Source: Lepisosteus oculatus
Lineage: Eukaryota; Chordata; Actinopteri; Semionotiformes; Lepisosteidae
DNA length: 64,000 bases
Direction: 5' to 3'
NCBI RefSeq assembly: GCF_040954835.1
Contig: NC_090696.1
Span: 72,477,722 to 72,541,721 of the forward strand
The notes under the pieces are model-generated. The model did not search any database, was not told the origin of the DNA, and worked only from the letters and a program-made list of their open reading frames with translations. The number at the start of each line of letters is the position of its first letter. The stretch's first letter is position 1. A program made the translations under genes and the position numbers. Shown one piece after another: positions 47,199 through 59,700 of the stretch.

Positions 47199-48526
47199 AC
47201 TGAGACCCTGTTTTTATTCTCCCACCATTGTCTTCCTGGAACTGAAACATCGTTCCAACTGGCTGTAACACTGACTCTCATCACTCTATTGCTTAGATAC
47301 CTTAAAAAGGGTATTTCTGGTGGCTTTCTCATCTGACCAGGGGTTTTCAGGCTTATCTGTTATATGAGCATCCCAGACATAGTTCTTTTCATTGATGCAA
47401 TTGATGAGAAGATTTGATGTGCAACTGTTAAGAAACAATTGAGTTTACCTTTTTATTAAATCTACCTGGTATCACAAAAACAATCACTTTGTTTCGTAGA
47501 GCTACTGTATCATTTGTTCTGTATATGTTGATTGTCCTTAATCTTGCTGTAGAGAGTGTAAATTGATTTTTGTGTTATTCCCTTTCTAAGATTCTTCGAT
47601 GGGTACATTTAGTTCACGGTCATCATGTTCTCCATTATACACTCCTCTGAAGCCTTGGTAACCCAATTTTTTCGCATCTCTCCTTCGCTCTGATCCACGC
47701 CTTGTTTTTCAAACCCCTTCTGTCTTCAGACTTCTAATTAAAAGAGGAACGTTCATGCTAAAACCCATTCAATCCAGGCTGTTGAAAAGTCTTTGCATCA
47801 CCCCAGTGTCATTAACAAATGATTGGCTTAATCAACATAATTGCTAGAACAGGCAGCAGTCTACAGTACGTTAATAACGTTCTCAATGGCTACTTGCAGC
47901 TAACGTATTTAACTCTCACGTCTCTATTAGTACCCTTAGGAGTTTCTTCTTTATTTAAAGTAATATGTAGCTCATTTTTAAATTTAAATTCAGAATTCAC
48001 AAAGATTTAGTAAGAGATATCACAAATTGTATAATACCTTAATTTTTTAACCTCTAAATAAGTACAGTACATGTGTTCCAGTTTGTAAAAAAATTAAGCT
48101 TTCGGTAGGTTTCAATTTTATATGGTCCACTTTCAGTCAATGAAATTCCACTAATGTTTTTTATGATACCTGACAATATCCTTGTACATCTGATAGCAAC
48201 AGTAGAATTAGCTATAATGATAAATTACTAGACATAAAAAGTAATTTATAAAAAATAATAAATTTATGTAATCTTGAAATCAAAGGAATGTACCAGCTGA
48301 AAAGACACATGAAACAGAAATTGTGATATTAACATATTTATTCATCAATCATTTTAAAATAGACGTACATCAAGCACAGAAACTATTAGTCTGTATCTTC
48401 AACATAAGAACAGAATTGTATTATTCTAATCTTAAAACAGTAGTAATTAGACATCTTCAGTAACATTTAAATTGCCATTAATATTCTTTTTAGTATCATT
48501 TAATGCTGCAGTATCCCGGTGTGCCA

Positions 48527-51500
48527 TCACGATGATTCATGTTGTACCTGCAGAGGCTGGAAACATTAAACACATAAACATTCACTAGCAAACGAGCAGT
48601 AAGATCTGGCCTTAAAAAACAATCACCTGTAGAACTACTTCATGTACTGTAAATACTGTACTTGACTTTGGTGTCTGTGGTTTTGGGACTTATGGTTTTT
48701 AGTATCTGGAACCAATGACAGTGCTTTACTGCACTTGCAATTCCTAAGCTGTAAATTGATTTAATTTGAAATTACTGCCTCTAGTATTTAGGTGCTTATT
48801 CAGTATGATGATCCTATTTTATGCCACCTTGTTTGACATCAGTTCCTGAGGGATTGTGGTCAGTATTAACAGTTGGAACTCCACTTACCAAAATGCTTTG
48901 GTATTGCAAATGAAAAGTTACGGTAGTAGTCAGTTTTGAGAAAATGAGTGCTTCATTTTTAAATGCAGGATAAACTAAGAGTACATTTTTACTGTGAAAA
49001 GAAATGACTTTAGCCCTATGCATATCTGACTCGATATCATGTTTGGCCCCATTTGAATTCTTAGAAATATGTTTAGTCTTGTGTTAGACCCAGAAGGTGG
49101 ATCAAAGAGTAATGTAAATCTTGGATTATACTGTACGTGAAGATTTTAAGACATATCTCTTTAACTATACTTACAAGGTTCGTATTGATGTGTTCCAGGT
49201 ATTTATTTGGACGGATTTAGTTTGGATTGAAATGAAGGAAGCTGGAATGTACAAAACAAAAAATCACCAAAAATGATGGTGATAGGCAAATGCTGGCAGT
49301 CAAAATTATGAGAAAGTTTACTGAAATCTTGCATACACAGAAAATGATCAATTATCCATTGACTCATTCAAAAGTTTTAAATTTATTTGAACTAAAAATA
49401 AAACAGTCAACACCTTTTACTGACATTTTATCACATTACTTCCATATGTCATCAACCAGTGAAAGAATGCACATTTATGTTAGAGGGTTTAAGACCCTTC
49501 ATGAAAACACATGAGATTGGAAAATATGTGAGCACCTGAAAGATTGGTTCTTCATTTTAACATCAACTGTTAAGATGATTTCAGAATTTCTGTTAAGTCG
49601 AGTGCCCTCTGAACAGAATCTGGAGTAGGAATATTAAATATTGTGCATGCTCTATACCACTCAAATGTGGATATGTGGGTATAGTGCAGTGTCCAAACTC
49701 AAAATTATGGTGTCCTAGAATTTCTTTAGTAGACACTTCTGAAAACAACAAGGTCTATAAGGTACAGTAGATGCAGTGAGAGTTTAGTCTTGCTGTAAGC
49801 AAGCTTCAAAACAGACAAATCCTGAGAAGTTGAAGAATGCTTTTTACTGCCACTGAAGTAAAACTCCAGGTGCAATCTCCGTTGTTTGAATATTGTTTCT
49901 TAAAGACTGTCTGCAAGATGCTGTAAGTGTGACAAAGACAACATCGACAGTACCTTGCAGAAAGGAAGAGAATGGACAGAATGGAAATGAGTAGTGTGCA
50001 AAATGTGATTTACGAGCCTCTAAAGAAAGGAAAAACATGATTTTGTAACCTTTATTACCTTTCGTAATGGAAGGTGACTTAAAGAAAACATTCACAATAC
50101 GAAAAATATTTGATTTTTGTTTTCAAAATATCAGTCTGGAAATTCAACTTTAAAAGTAAATCTCAAATAGAGCTGTTTCTGACCTACAGTAAGGGCAAAA
50201 GTGTCAAAGACTGTGATAGAAATATAAATAATCAATACACTTTTACAGACGTACCTTTAGAGCTTCAGCAAGAGACATCGCTGGCCGAGCACTGGAAAGT
50301 GATGCAGCCTGAATGGAAGAAAATACATATTTTAAGAAAATTAAGGGCATGGAAATAACTAATTCAACATTTCAAAGGGTCAACACGAGGGCCCGATTGA
50401 AAATTGTTCAATTTTAGAAATCATTGTTATCGTCGGTATCTCAACAAAGCTGACCAATAATTATTGGCATCACTGTAAGCTCACTCTCTGATTGTTTTAA
50501 CCTTTTGAGCCATTTGAACATTAGGTACAAATAATAAACGATAGCAGGTAGTATAGATATGACCTGTATTAAATGTGTTTTTACATATTATCATATGCAA
50601 AACCTTAATCAACTGCAGTGTACATACTCTATCAGCATATAAGCTATCAAAACATCAACATATGTAGGCTGAACATTTGCAAGGGTTAACTCTCGTACCT
50701 CTGAGCCTGGCACTGCTGGATTTGGGTTTGCAGGTGCTGAATGCTAGAAGCAAAGAGAAATTAAGAGAATAAGCAATAAGTATATAACACTATACTATAA
50801 TGTCATAGTAAGTACAGTACATGTGGCGTTTATATTTGTTTTAACAAAGCTGATAAATCTACAGATATCTTACTGTACGGAATATACAGTTAATTACAAT
50901 TGCTTCCCGCAGCACCAAAGTGGCTACAATATCTGCTTTGCTTGTGTTGCTAATCATGTCAATGAAATAATGAATAAAGTATTGTAGTTCAACCATAAGT
51001 ATTTTCTTAGCATGGTCTACAACATTCTTTCTTTAATTCTATGTTATTGGACTCTGGGTGAGAGCACTGTACTGTATTTGACAGTCCAATTGGCACAGCG
51101 TAAAGAGCTGGAAGACACCCTTCGTACCTTGACTCTCTGTGCTCCATTGCCAGCTGCCTGTACACCAGCTGCCTGGAGTGCCGGTAACTGCAGGTTGCCA
51201 TTTGCTCCGGCAACTGGAAGAATCTAAGCAGCCAAAAAGTATAAAATCCGCAAAACCTTACTCCTGTATCTGAAAATATACACAACACTATTCCTGGAAG
51301 CAGACGTGTAAGCTTTTCACAAGTTACAAATGATTTTTTTTTTTTTTAGCTGAAACAAGCTGCATGTTGGAGACAACTCCCAGATAATTTGCAATACAAA
51401 AAAAAAAGGACTGGAAAATGCAAACTATGTTTCAGTAGTTCGGTCAAATCACAACTTAACTTGCCTGGCTGAATCACTGGCCAAAGATCAGCGTTGCCAC

Positions 51501-53229
51501 ACCTCCCCTTGCTTAGAAGGAATGAACTAGTAAGCCAGCGAAGACAGTGAAGTTGAAGGAGGCAGGATTATCCAGAAAAGAGTTGGGGGCCGCCATAGAA
51601 GATAACCTCCTCTCAAATTTATGTTAAATAACACCATTGCTTAGCAGCTTTCACAGTAATAGTATACCTTTTCTCCTATTAAGTTTCATGGATAAGCTCA
51701 GGATGGCACTGGCTCTTACCAGGAAAAAGCGAGTGATCAGGGACGGATATTTCAAACAGGTTTTTAGACTCACTGTTCTGAGAGAAAATACATAATCATC
51801 TTACCTTTATGAGTTGTAGTTGGTTTGGTGCTGGTACCTGCAGCCCTGCTACTACATTCGCTTGCTGTAGCACTGCTAATAAAGGGGCCCCCTGCCATGA
51901 GTATAAAACAGGACGAAACGTTAGGAAAGAAGAGATGGGGAGCTTTCACAACGTGTACTATGTGTAAACCAGAGAAATAATGTCTATGAACGCAAATATA
52001 TAGAAGGAATGTTACCCCATTGGGCAGTTGCAGCAGTTGGCCCTGGGGGATGCCAGGCTGCTGTTGTTGTAGAGGAAGCAAGAGGCCCTGCTGTAGTGCA
52101 AGATCAGGAATGATAGGCAGTCCGGCCTGAGCCAGACCAATGCCAGGCTGCAGGACAACGATAGGTGAAACACCTGGGATGACCTGCAAAGTGGGATTTA
52201 GAAGGTCAATGAGAGCGTGTTAAATTGAAGGCTTAACACAGTATTCTAGATGCAAAACTTTGGAAATCTCAAAACTCAACATTATTCTGCCTATATGACA
52301 TAGGGTTACCTTAATTTTCCTGCTTTCTTGAAAGATATTCACTTTCAAGAACAAGATATCGTTTAAGTATGCAGTTGGCTTGAAACATGCATGCAGGCAG
52401 AAAACAATTCCAAAGCCACTAACACTATATTTAGCTTGATAGATTATGAATGATATATAGTAAGGTGCACCTACCTGTGCTATCTGAGGCTGCCCACCCA
52501 GCAAAGCTCCATTAACAATACCTGGGTTAGCTGCATTGGCAATCAAGGCTCCATTAAGAAGGCCTCCATTTATGCCCACAATCTGGAAGAATGAAAGAAA
52601 GTGTTCATCATCATCACAAACAGGTCTTAAGGTTAAATACAGTACTTTGGATAACAGGTATTATTAGTTCGGACAGATTATTAAGACACACTGGGTACTG
52701 TTAACAGTTCATTTCATTGTACATATTATCATAATGTGATATAAAATTAAAACCAGTGATTAAAAAAGTTAATTGAGTTAATTGATTAAAAATGTTCTAA
52801 TATATTGTTATATACTGTTATGATTCTTATGGAAATTATTTGAATACACTGTATTCTCTCTATAGCTGTAAATATTGCAGTTTCACAGTTATTCTAAATA
52901 CAATATTTTGTCTTCTACCTGTTGCTCAGAAACACCCAGCAGCAGAGAATATATAAACAAGTAACACAACAAAGTACACAAGTGCTCTGAGAAACATACA
53001 GGATGCAGATACTTGAGTGAAAGGAAAAGAGATTAAGAGGACTCAAATACCTCTGCACTTGCAGACAATGCTCCTGCATCCACCTAAAAATAAGAACAAT
53101 TATTGTTTTAAAAATATAGACTGCATGAAAACAGATATATCATCAACCTTTTTCCTGCCATTAATTTTAAATACTTACCAGTTGCATGAAGCTTTGGAAG
53201 AAGAAACAAATGAAATAAAGTGTCTTCAT
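48527..53229 (-). CDS. SCPP gene C: G/N/Q-rich SCPP, parental paralog of B1/B2
   Basis: Nine coding exons, about 223 residues: 53242..53179 (ATG 53229, MKTLYFICFFFQSFMQL), 53083..53051 (VDAGALSASAE, S-x-E site SAE), 52582..52475 (starts IVGINGGLLNGALIANAANP), 52183..52016 (56 residues, starts VIPGVSPIVVLQPGIG), 51891..51805 (starts GAPLLAVLQQANVVAG), 51223..51128 (starts ILPVAGANGNLQLPALQ), 50743..50699 (HSAPANPNPAVPGSE), 50308..50255 (AASLSSARPAMSLAEALK), 48556..48527 (PLQVQHESS-stop). All junctions are phase 0 with AG/GT borders. NGGLLNG, PQIAQ and VPG exons correspond to exons of B1/B2, so C and B arose by an older duplication. Exon 1 ends at 53438 (CCAAAG|GTAGAA). The 3' end has only a weak polyA signal (AATACA near 48418). 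Secreted matrix role is inferred from the family. Confidence 0.8.
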
Positions 53230-53520
53230 TTCTGAGCAAATCCTGCAGAAATAAGGGAGAGAGAATGGAATGTTTTGGGAAATACACAGGTTCTTGACTG
53301 TAGCGAAAGTTAGCAGGTGAATGATTCAGACATTATTTTAGCTTAAACAAATGTCTGTGGAGATTTCATGACGTGTGCTAGTTCTTAATATTCAATTTAC
53401 AGTTGAGATTAAATCCTTTAAAAGATTGTTTTTCTACCTTTGGATGCAACAGCAGGTTAATGTGCAAATGATGTGTCAAAAAGGAGAAGATTTCCCTGCC
53501 ATTGCAGTGTAAAACTCTGC

Positions 53521-53566
53521 TTTTTAAAGCATTTTTTCCCATATCCACAAGCATCCAGCCAATCAG
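53521..53566 (-). promoter_or_regulatory. Core promoter of gene C
   Basis: Minus-strand CTGATTGG (plus CCAATCAG at 53559-53566), a 30-bp gap, then CTTTAAAAAGC (53528-53521), then GAGTTTTACA shared with B1/B2. Exon 1 ends at 53438. Confidence 0.7.
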
Positions 53567-53913
53567 TGCTGAACACTGGAAAGTGATTCAGCATATTTAT
53601 GTCACTAACCACCAGCAGTATCTGGGGTTCTAAACAACAAAGTTCTCAGCCCATTATAGTAATCTTTTAATGAACACCAGCAAATGAAGATTACTAATTA
53701 AAAATAAATCTTATTCATCATGACATTTCAAAATATCCAGAATCACATTTTATGGTGTATATCATAGACTTTAGACAAAAAAGCACAATTGATATATAAA
53801 ATTAAAAGAATACTACTGCTCGGAAGTAAAGGATTATTACAGGTATTTATTTTAGAGTGAATAAACAATGCAAATCAAAACAATATGTTAAAATGGAAAG
53901 AGAGCAGAAAACA

Positions 53914-53987
53914 TTAATAATTGCTCATTCAACAGTCTCTTAGTTGCCACTTAATAATTGCTCATTCAACAGTCTCTTAGTTGCCAC
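53914..53987. repeat. Perfect 37-bp tandem duplication
   Basis: The 37-bp unit starting 'ttaataattgctcattcaac' occurs at 53914-53950 and again, identical, at 53951-53987. It lies about 350 bp upstream of the gene C promoter elements. Otherwise 53.6-56.4 kb shows no gene. Confidence 0.95.
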
Positions 53988-55440
53988 TTGCTTTTTTGGG
54001 AGTTAGCTTTGGTGTTCGTCTTGAAGTAGTCTATGGGTTGACTTTGCTAATACGTTTCAGCTATAATTCCAGACATTTAAAAGCTTGTGCTGTGAATACA
54101 GAGAAAGGACTGAGCTGAGTGTGAAAGCCTCAGCTGTCCAATAATCCGAGGTAACCCCACTGAGCTTGTGTGAGATTTTCTTGATTCATCCCAACCAAAG
54201 CAGCTCAGTAAACTCATCTATAAAACTCCCTAACAGAACCCCATCATTTAAAAGTAAATGTGCATTGCTCTGAGATTCCAAATTACTTTAGTTCCTGGAA
54301 GTTTTGGCAAAATGTATCCCAGATAAAGAATATTTTATGTGCTATGAGTCAGGAATTATACACAGCAATTTCAATTCCAGGTTACCTGCGTTTTACATTG
54401 CCAAGCGTGGATATCTGGAATGGTACTAATCAGTCTCAAGTCACCAAACAGCACAGCTAAGCACTGTAGCTCCAGGATATCCACAGACTTGACGCCCCAA
54501 TACTGAGCTCAATCTTTCCACCCAGGGGTGTTGGACACAAGATGCATGAGGTGGGCAACACACAGACGGTGGTGGTGTGGATGTTCAATTATCAAAGGAC
54601 GCATAAACAACAACATGAACCATATTTCAGTAATATATTTCAATATTAACACAAAACATTCATCAATATTAATACATAATTCCTTAATTTCTCTCTTATT
54701 TTGCTAGAATATCCAAAATGAACAGATCCCTTTTCCAAACTTTGGCATTTATTAATCACGTCTGGGATATCTTTGTACTGTAGCTCTTTTACAGAAAACG
54801 AATGATGTTACTCATGTTACATCAAGCACTACATTCAGTTTGATTAAACAAGTATATTGTTTGCTATTGCTGCCATGTGTTGGTACAGTACATCTTGAAC
54901 ACTTTTAACTGGGCTGAAACTAGCGGACAGCTGATGTCATACTGGGTGTTGTGGTAGCGGACTCCACCTTGCAACTCTTTGCTCACCATGAACTCATTTC
55001 TGTTTGGTTTTCTAAAGGTTGTTTAAGGGCACTTAAAAAGGTAAAACTGTTTTTGTGTTTGGTGTGATTTTCGAAAAAACAAAAAGGTATTTGATTTTTT
55101 TTGTTTCTTGTTGAGAGGAAGTTAAGAGTTGCATGTATGCTTTACAGTGGAAAATAAAAAAAACTGCTTGAAATTAAAGCTTAAATACACAAGTCAGACT
55201 TATTGTGTGAACACATACAGTAAGCTGCTAACTGTCTTGCACTCATCTCTTCGATGACAGAAAAACAACAATTTTAATCCAGTGGGATTTATTAATGAAA
55301 GTGTGTACATTTCAATGGTTGTCCCATTCCTTTGTCAGCTATTCAGAGCTGAGTAGAAGTAATTAAAAAAAAAATTAACTCTACCACCACCTATGCTTTA
55401 ATATAAATCTTCTCATTAAAGCAGAGTTACAATTAATTAA

Positions 55441-55510
55441 GTATTCAATTTTCAAGGATTTTGTAACAATATTGGCTTGAAATGTTACAAAATCCTTGAA
55501 AATTAAATAC
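55441..55510. repeat. 28-bp-arm inverted repeat (hairpin)
   Basis: Arms 55441-55468 and 55483-55510 are reverse complements with one mismatch; the inner 22 bp ('aattttcaaggattttgtaa...') are perfect. The spacer is 14 bp. It lies about 0.9 kb downstream of gene D's polyA site. Confidence 0.9.
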
Positions 55511-56753
55511 AAAATTAATTCATTCATTAAATTCTCAGTAGACAGTTTTAAAAACTATACTTTTCTGAATTTTGGTGGAAAAAAATGGAAAACAATGAAA
55601 GTCATCAGAAAGACATCAGAAAACCTTAACCATATAACATTCTATTTCTATTCTATTATTGGAATTCGGTATTAAAGCAATTTTAGTTTAAGGGATAGGT
55701 GTTTTAAAGTGCCTAGTCAAATTTTATCGACACCTTTCAATTAACACCCGATTAAGACCTGGAAAACGTCTTACTGGATAAATTGGTTACCCAAAGTAAT
55801 TAAGTTGCGGTGAGATATGATGAAAATCAGAAATCTTTCAACTGTTTTCACACTGAAACTCTTGGACCTGTACCACAGCGCCATCTACTGCCCGTGGCTC
55901 TTATTGACATCATATTACTTTCAGTAACAAAAGTATTCTGTTAAGTAAAACATCTAATTTATTAGATTCGTATACGTTCAGGTTTATATGCATTTTCACC
56001 CTTTATCATTTTAATTCATTAGCTTTTAGTCATGGATCTCTTCCTAAAAAATAACAACTTTTTAAAAGCTGTCTGCTTGTATTATACTCCAAAGCTACCA
56101 GATTGAAACTGATATCCAACTATCCCGTGAAACAGAAGTCCGGCAAATGTCAATACATATCTTAAAACTTTGAATGGTATTAATGAGCACCCAAAAATAC
56201 AAATGTGAAATATATTTAATTATATATTTTTACATTATCTGAAAAGTTTTTATACATATTATAATATATTTACCGTTGTCAGTCAGAAACAGGAAAAAAA
56301 TAATTGTTTCTATCATTTCTCAGATTTAATTTTCTCCATTTCTTAAACCGTGTTAAGTAAACCATTCAACTCAATACCTGTAAAACCTTTTCAATTATTA
56401 ATTTGAATCACAAAGGGAATTTGTAACATTTTCCATTGTTGTTTATTAATACAAACATACGTATTTTCATTGTGTGTTAATTTCTAAATCATATTATAAA
56501 ACACTTAAGTTATTATATATATATTAAAAGATGTATTGGAAGAAACATTTCCTGCTGATGTGATTCTTGAAGATCTGTAAAATACAACACAAAATTAAAT
56601 CATCATAAGCATAACCCACTATAGCTATGAATCCCATAATTAAATTAAAGTACCTAAGTTTTTGTGAAGCAATGAGAGGCATAAATATACATTTGATTAA
56701 AGGGATTGTTCGAAATTGAACACTTACAGAATTCTGGATCAGTGACTCAGCTT

Positions 56754-59700
56754 TTAACCGTGAAAAGAGATCTGTAATAAAAACCACAATGCAAAGCCTC
56801 AAAAACTCTTTATTTGACGAGTTGTACAGTAAAATAAGCTCTGTGCTAGAAGGGTTGCAATTTGCAGTCTCAGTTTTCACAAGCCTTTTTTAAAATTTGC
56901 TTTGACTAATTAAATAAATTTCATATAAGTTAAGTTGTGGCTATAGAAAAACGAATTCGAATTGTGTAGCCAAAGTAACACTTTCACAAAGTATGTGAAA
57001 CTGCAGTATGTATTAAAATTAGTGTCAGAGCTGGGGTTCAGGTTAGCTTTAGAGCTGAAAAATTGATTATCATGGATACTTTTGTGTTTTACTGTATATG
57101 TTTCTTCATTTAAAAAAATGCATATAATGGATATATTATAATTATATATTATAGAATATTATAATACATTATAATAGCATGTTTATGTATGTGAAGGTAT
57201 TACAGTATATTTGCTACACAATGATAAAATAGATCAAAACTTTCAACTTTGCAATAAAATAATAATATAAGTAACTAATAGATACTGTATGCTTGCTTGT
57301 GTCTGTACTATTGTATGATAATTTGGTCTGTGTCTTTTCAACTGTAAGATCCGTTTTTTGTCAGTAGACCAGATATTCAGAATGGGTATTAGTTGGGGAG
57401 CATCAGCTACTGCTTCCACAAGTTATCCCTCTATTTGTCCTTTTTGTCTCCACAGTCAGAGAAACTGAAAACGGAGCTTTAATTAATACAGTGAAATGTC
57501 CCAGCATCACTAGGGTTCTTTGAGACAGGGCAAGAGTTAAATGATGCATCTAAACTACAGAAAACCAGATGTGACATGTTCTTTTTATTACAGTGAAATA
57601 TTGTAACTGTTTTCTGTTCTCACCCCCAGTGTGCAGCACACAGCAGCAGTTTTCAGAATTAACTGTTCAGTTTAGCAAAGGTGTTAAGTTTTAATTTCAC
57701 CTTCATTTTAGGGCAGCTTTACAATCCTGCCTTGTCTCAAAACTTTGATCATTATTGCGCTAGAAGGTCATCACACTCTTCATTACTTTGAAGTAACACT
57801 CATTCTAATCAGTATAACATAAATAAGACAGCAATCCAAATTCCTGCTTACTTGCTTCGGTGCTGTTTTCGAATAAGGTTTAAGGCCCTAGAGGGAGAAA
57901 AATCAGCTTTAAATTAACATTCAAAAGTTACAGTACATGCTGTTTCTAACTTCATTAAATATTCTACAGTTCTTATCACTTTAACTGAGATATACAGTAC
58001 AGTTACTGTGGGCTGTTTTCAACTATGCCCGATGTATATTTTGCATTTACCTCCTTGGTTGTCCTATAATCCAGGATAAGCAATGCAAATGATATCCATT
58101 ATATATTTTGTTAATGCTAGGAACAAAATATTCACTAATATATATATAAATATAATAATGTATTTACCGCTCCATTAAAATCATCAAAACCAGTAACTGG
58201 GAAGATCTGGAAAATAGAAAGACAAGACAAAGAAAACATGGAAAAATATGGTAAATTTGTTCTCTGTCTGGAGCTTGTAGTGATCATCAGCATCATCTAG
58301 TTCTAGAGCAGCTTCTGAAATTGGTTGTGGGTTATTATTCAGGTATTATTACTATTCTCTTCAGTGTTAATTCTATATGTTCATTATCATTTTTCCATTG
58401 CTCTACCGGGTAAGTTGAATGAGAGCAAATTCTCATTTATAGCGACAACCACTAGAAACATCTACAGTACCTGTACATAGCAGAGCATTGACTGGAGCGA
58501 TCTGAGTTAAGCACCTTCATCGAGAGCTCAACTGCTGTGTCGCTCCTGGAATCTGAAACCACATCTTCCTGGTTCACAGCCCTAATCACTCCTGCACATA
58601 GTAATTTATTTACTCTAATAGCTTAAATCAAATAAATGCATTTATTCATTCTGAGAGTTTACCCTGTGAGTCTTGTAACATCAAACGTCATTTTAAAACG
58701 GGGAATCAGGCTGTATGAGCATTTTGAATCAGGAAAGGTAATAGCATTGTGAATTGCACGTTTTGTTTTTATGAATGTTCTTTCAGTCTAGCAATCTCCA
58801 GAAGGCAGCAATACATGATATATTCAAGAATTGGGTATGATGCCAGCATCCTGACAAATCCCTTTCCTACAGGTTCTCTACAAGCTAGAGCCCCAAAATA
58901 AAACTAATTCCATTTTAACAGGCAGCAGTGTTTATGCATTATGTGGAAGTCTGCAAGCAGCTGCTTAATTGTGTTTTTGAAGCTTCTTTCAGGGAAATAA
59001 ACTGCAGGATGAGATCCTTGGATCAATTAAATTAACAATGAGTTGGGTGGGCTGAATTACCTTCCTTGTTTATAATGTTTCTTCTTTCTATCATGATTGT
59101 AAAGTCCTTGTCTATGTACAGGTGTAAGGTGTGTAAGACGTATGCTAGGTACTTTTAACGCTCACTGAGAAAAGTGGTCCACAAGTTGTTCTTTTTACTC
59201 ACCCCTCCTCCAAGTCCCGAAAAACCATCAAATCCAGTAAATGGAAGACCCTGAAAATAAATTTTAAAATAATGTGACTACATAATGCTCCATTTATTTG
59301 AACGTATTATGAAAAAGAAAACTGGTTGACTGGTCTGTAACAATCTTGGCTTTGTGCATCTGCTTTAAAGAGTAGCTTTCTAATTATACATAAACTGTAT
59401 TTCATTTGTATATATTATTCATCCTTTTTCTAAGGGCTTCATCCATGCATGGTAGAAGGTTGTGGGGCCTCACCAGGAAAACTAGTATACAATATATCCA
59501 TTTTGGTCAATTCTAAAATAAAAATTCCAAGCAAAGATTTTCAATGTTGACCTAAAATTGCTCAATATTTTTTGTATTAACTTACTCCTCCTATGAATCC
59601 TGAAAAACCATTGAATCCATTAACTGGCAGACCCTGCAAAAACACATTAAAACAAACACAATGAGCTCAAAGAAACTTTTTTTAAAAATTCATTCAATTG

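Larger units (their letters stand above)
39937..48690. repeat. Tandem segmental duplication, copy 2
   Basis: Second copy of the 9-kb unit, about 8.75 kb long because it lacks the Penelope-like insertion and about 60 bp near 37.66 kb. It carries about 57 bp near 45.23-45.29 kb that copy 1 lacks. It joins copy 1 through about 15 bp of filler ('aatgattaatgggatta' region). Its right edge is in the last intron of gene C, just upstream of C's terminal exon. Confidence 0.95.

Noticed and set aside
56524-56574. Coding terminal exon of gene D (IFKNHISRKC...)
   Set aside because: The preceding exon ends in-frame with ISFHG-stop, so this exon is best taken as untranslated.
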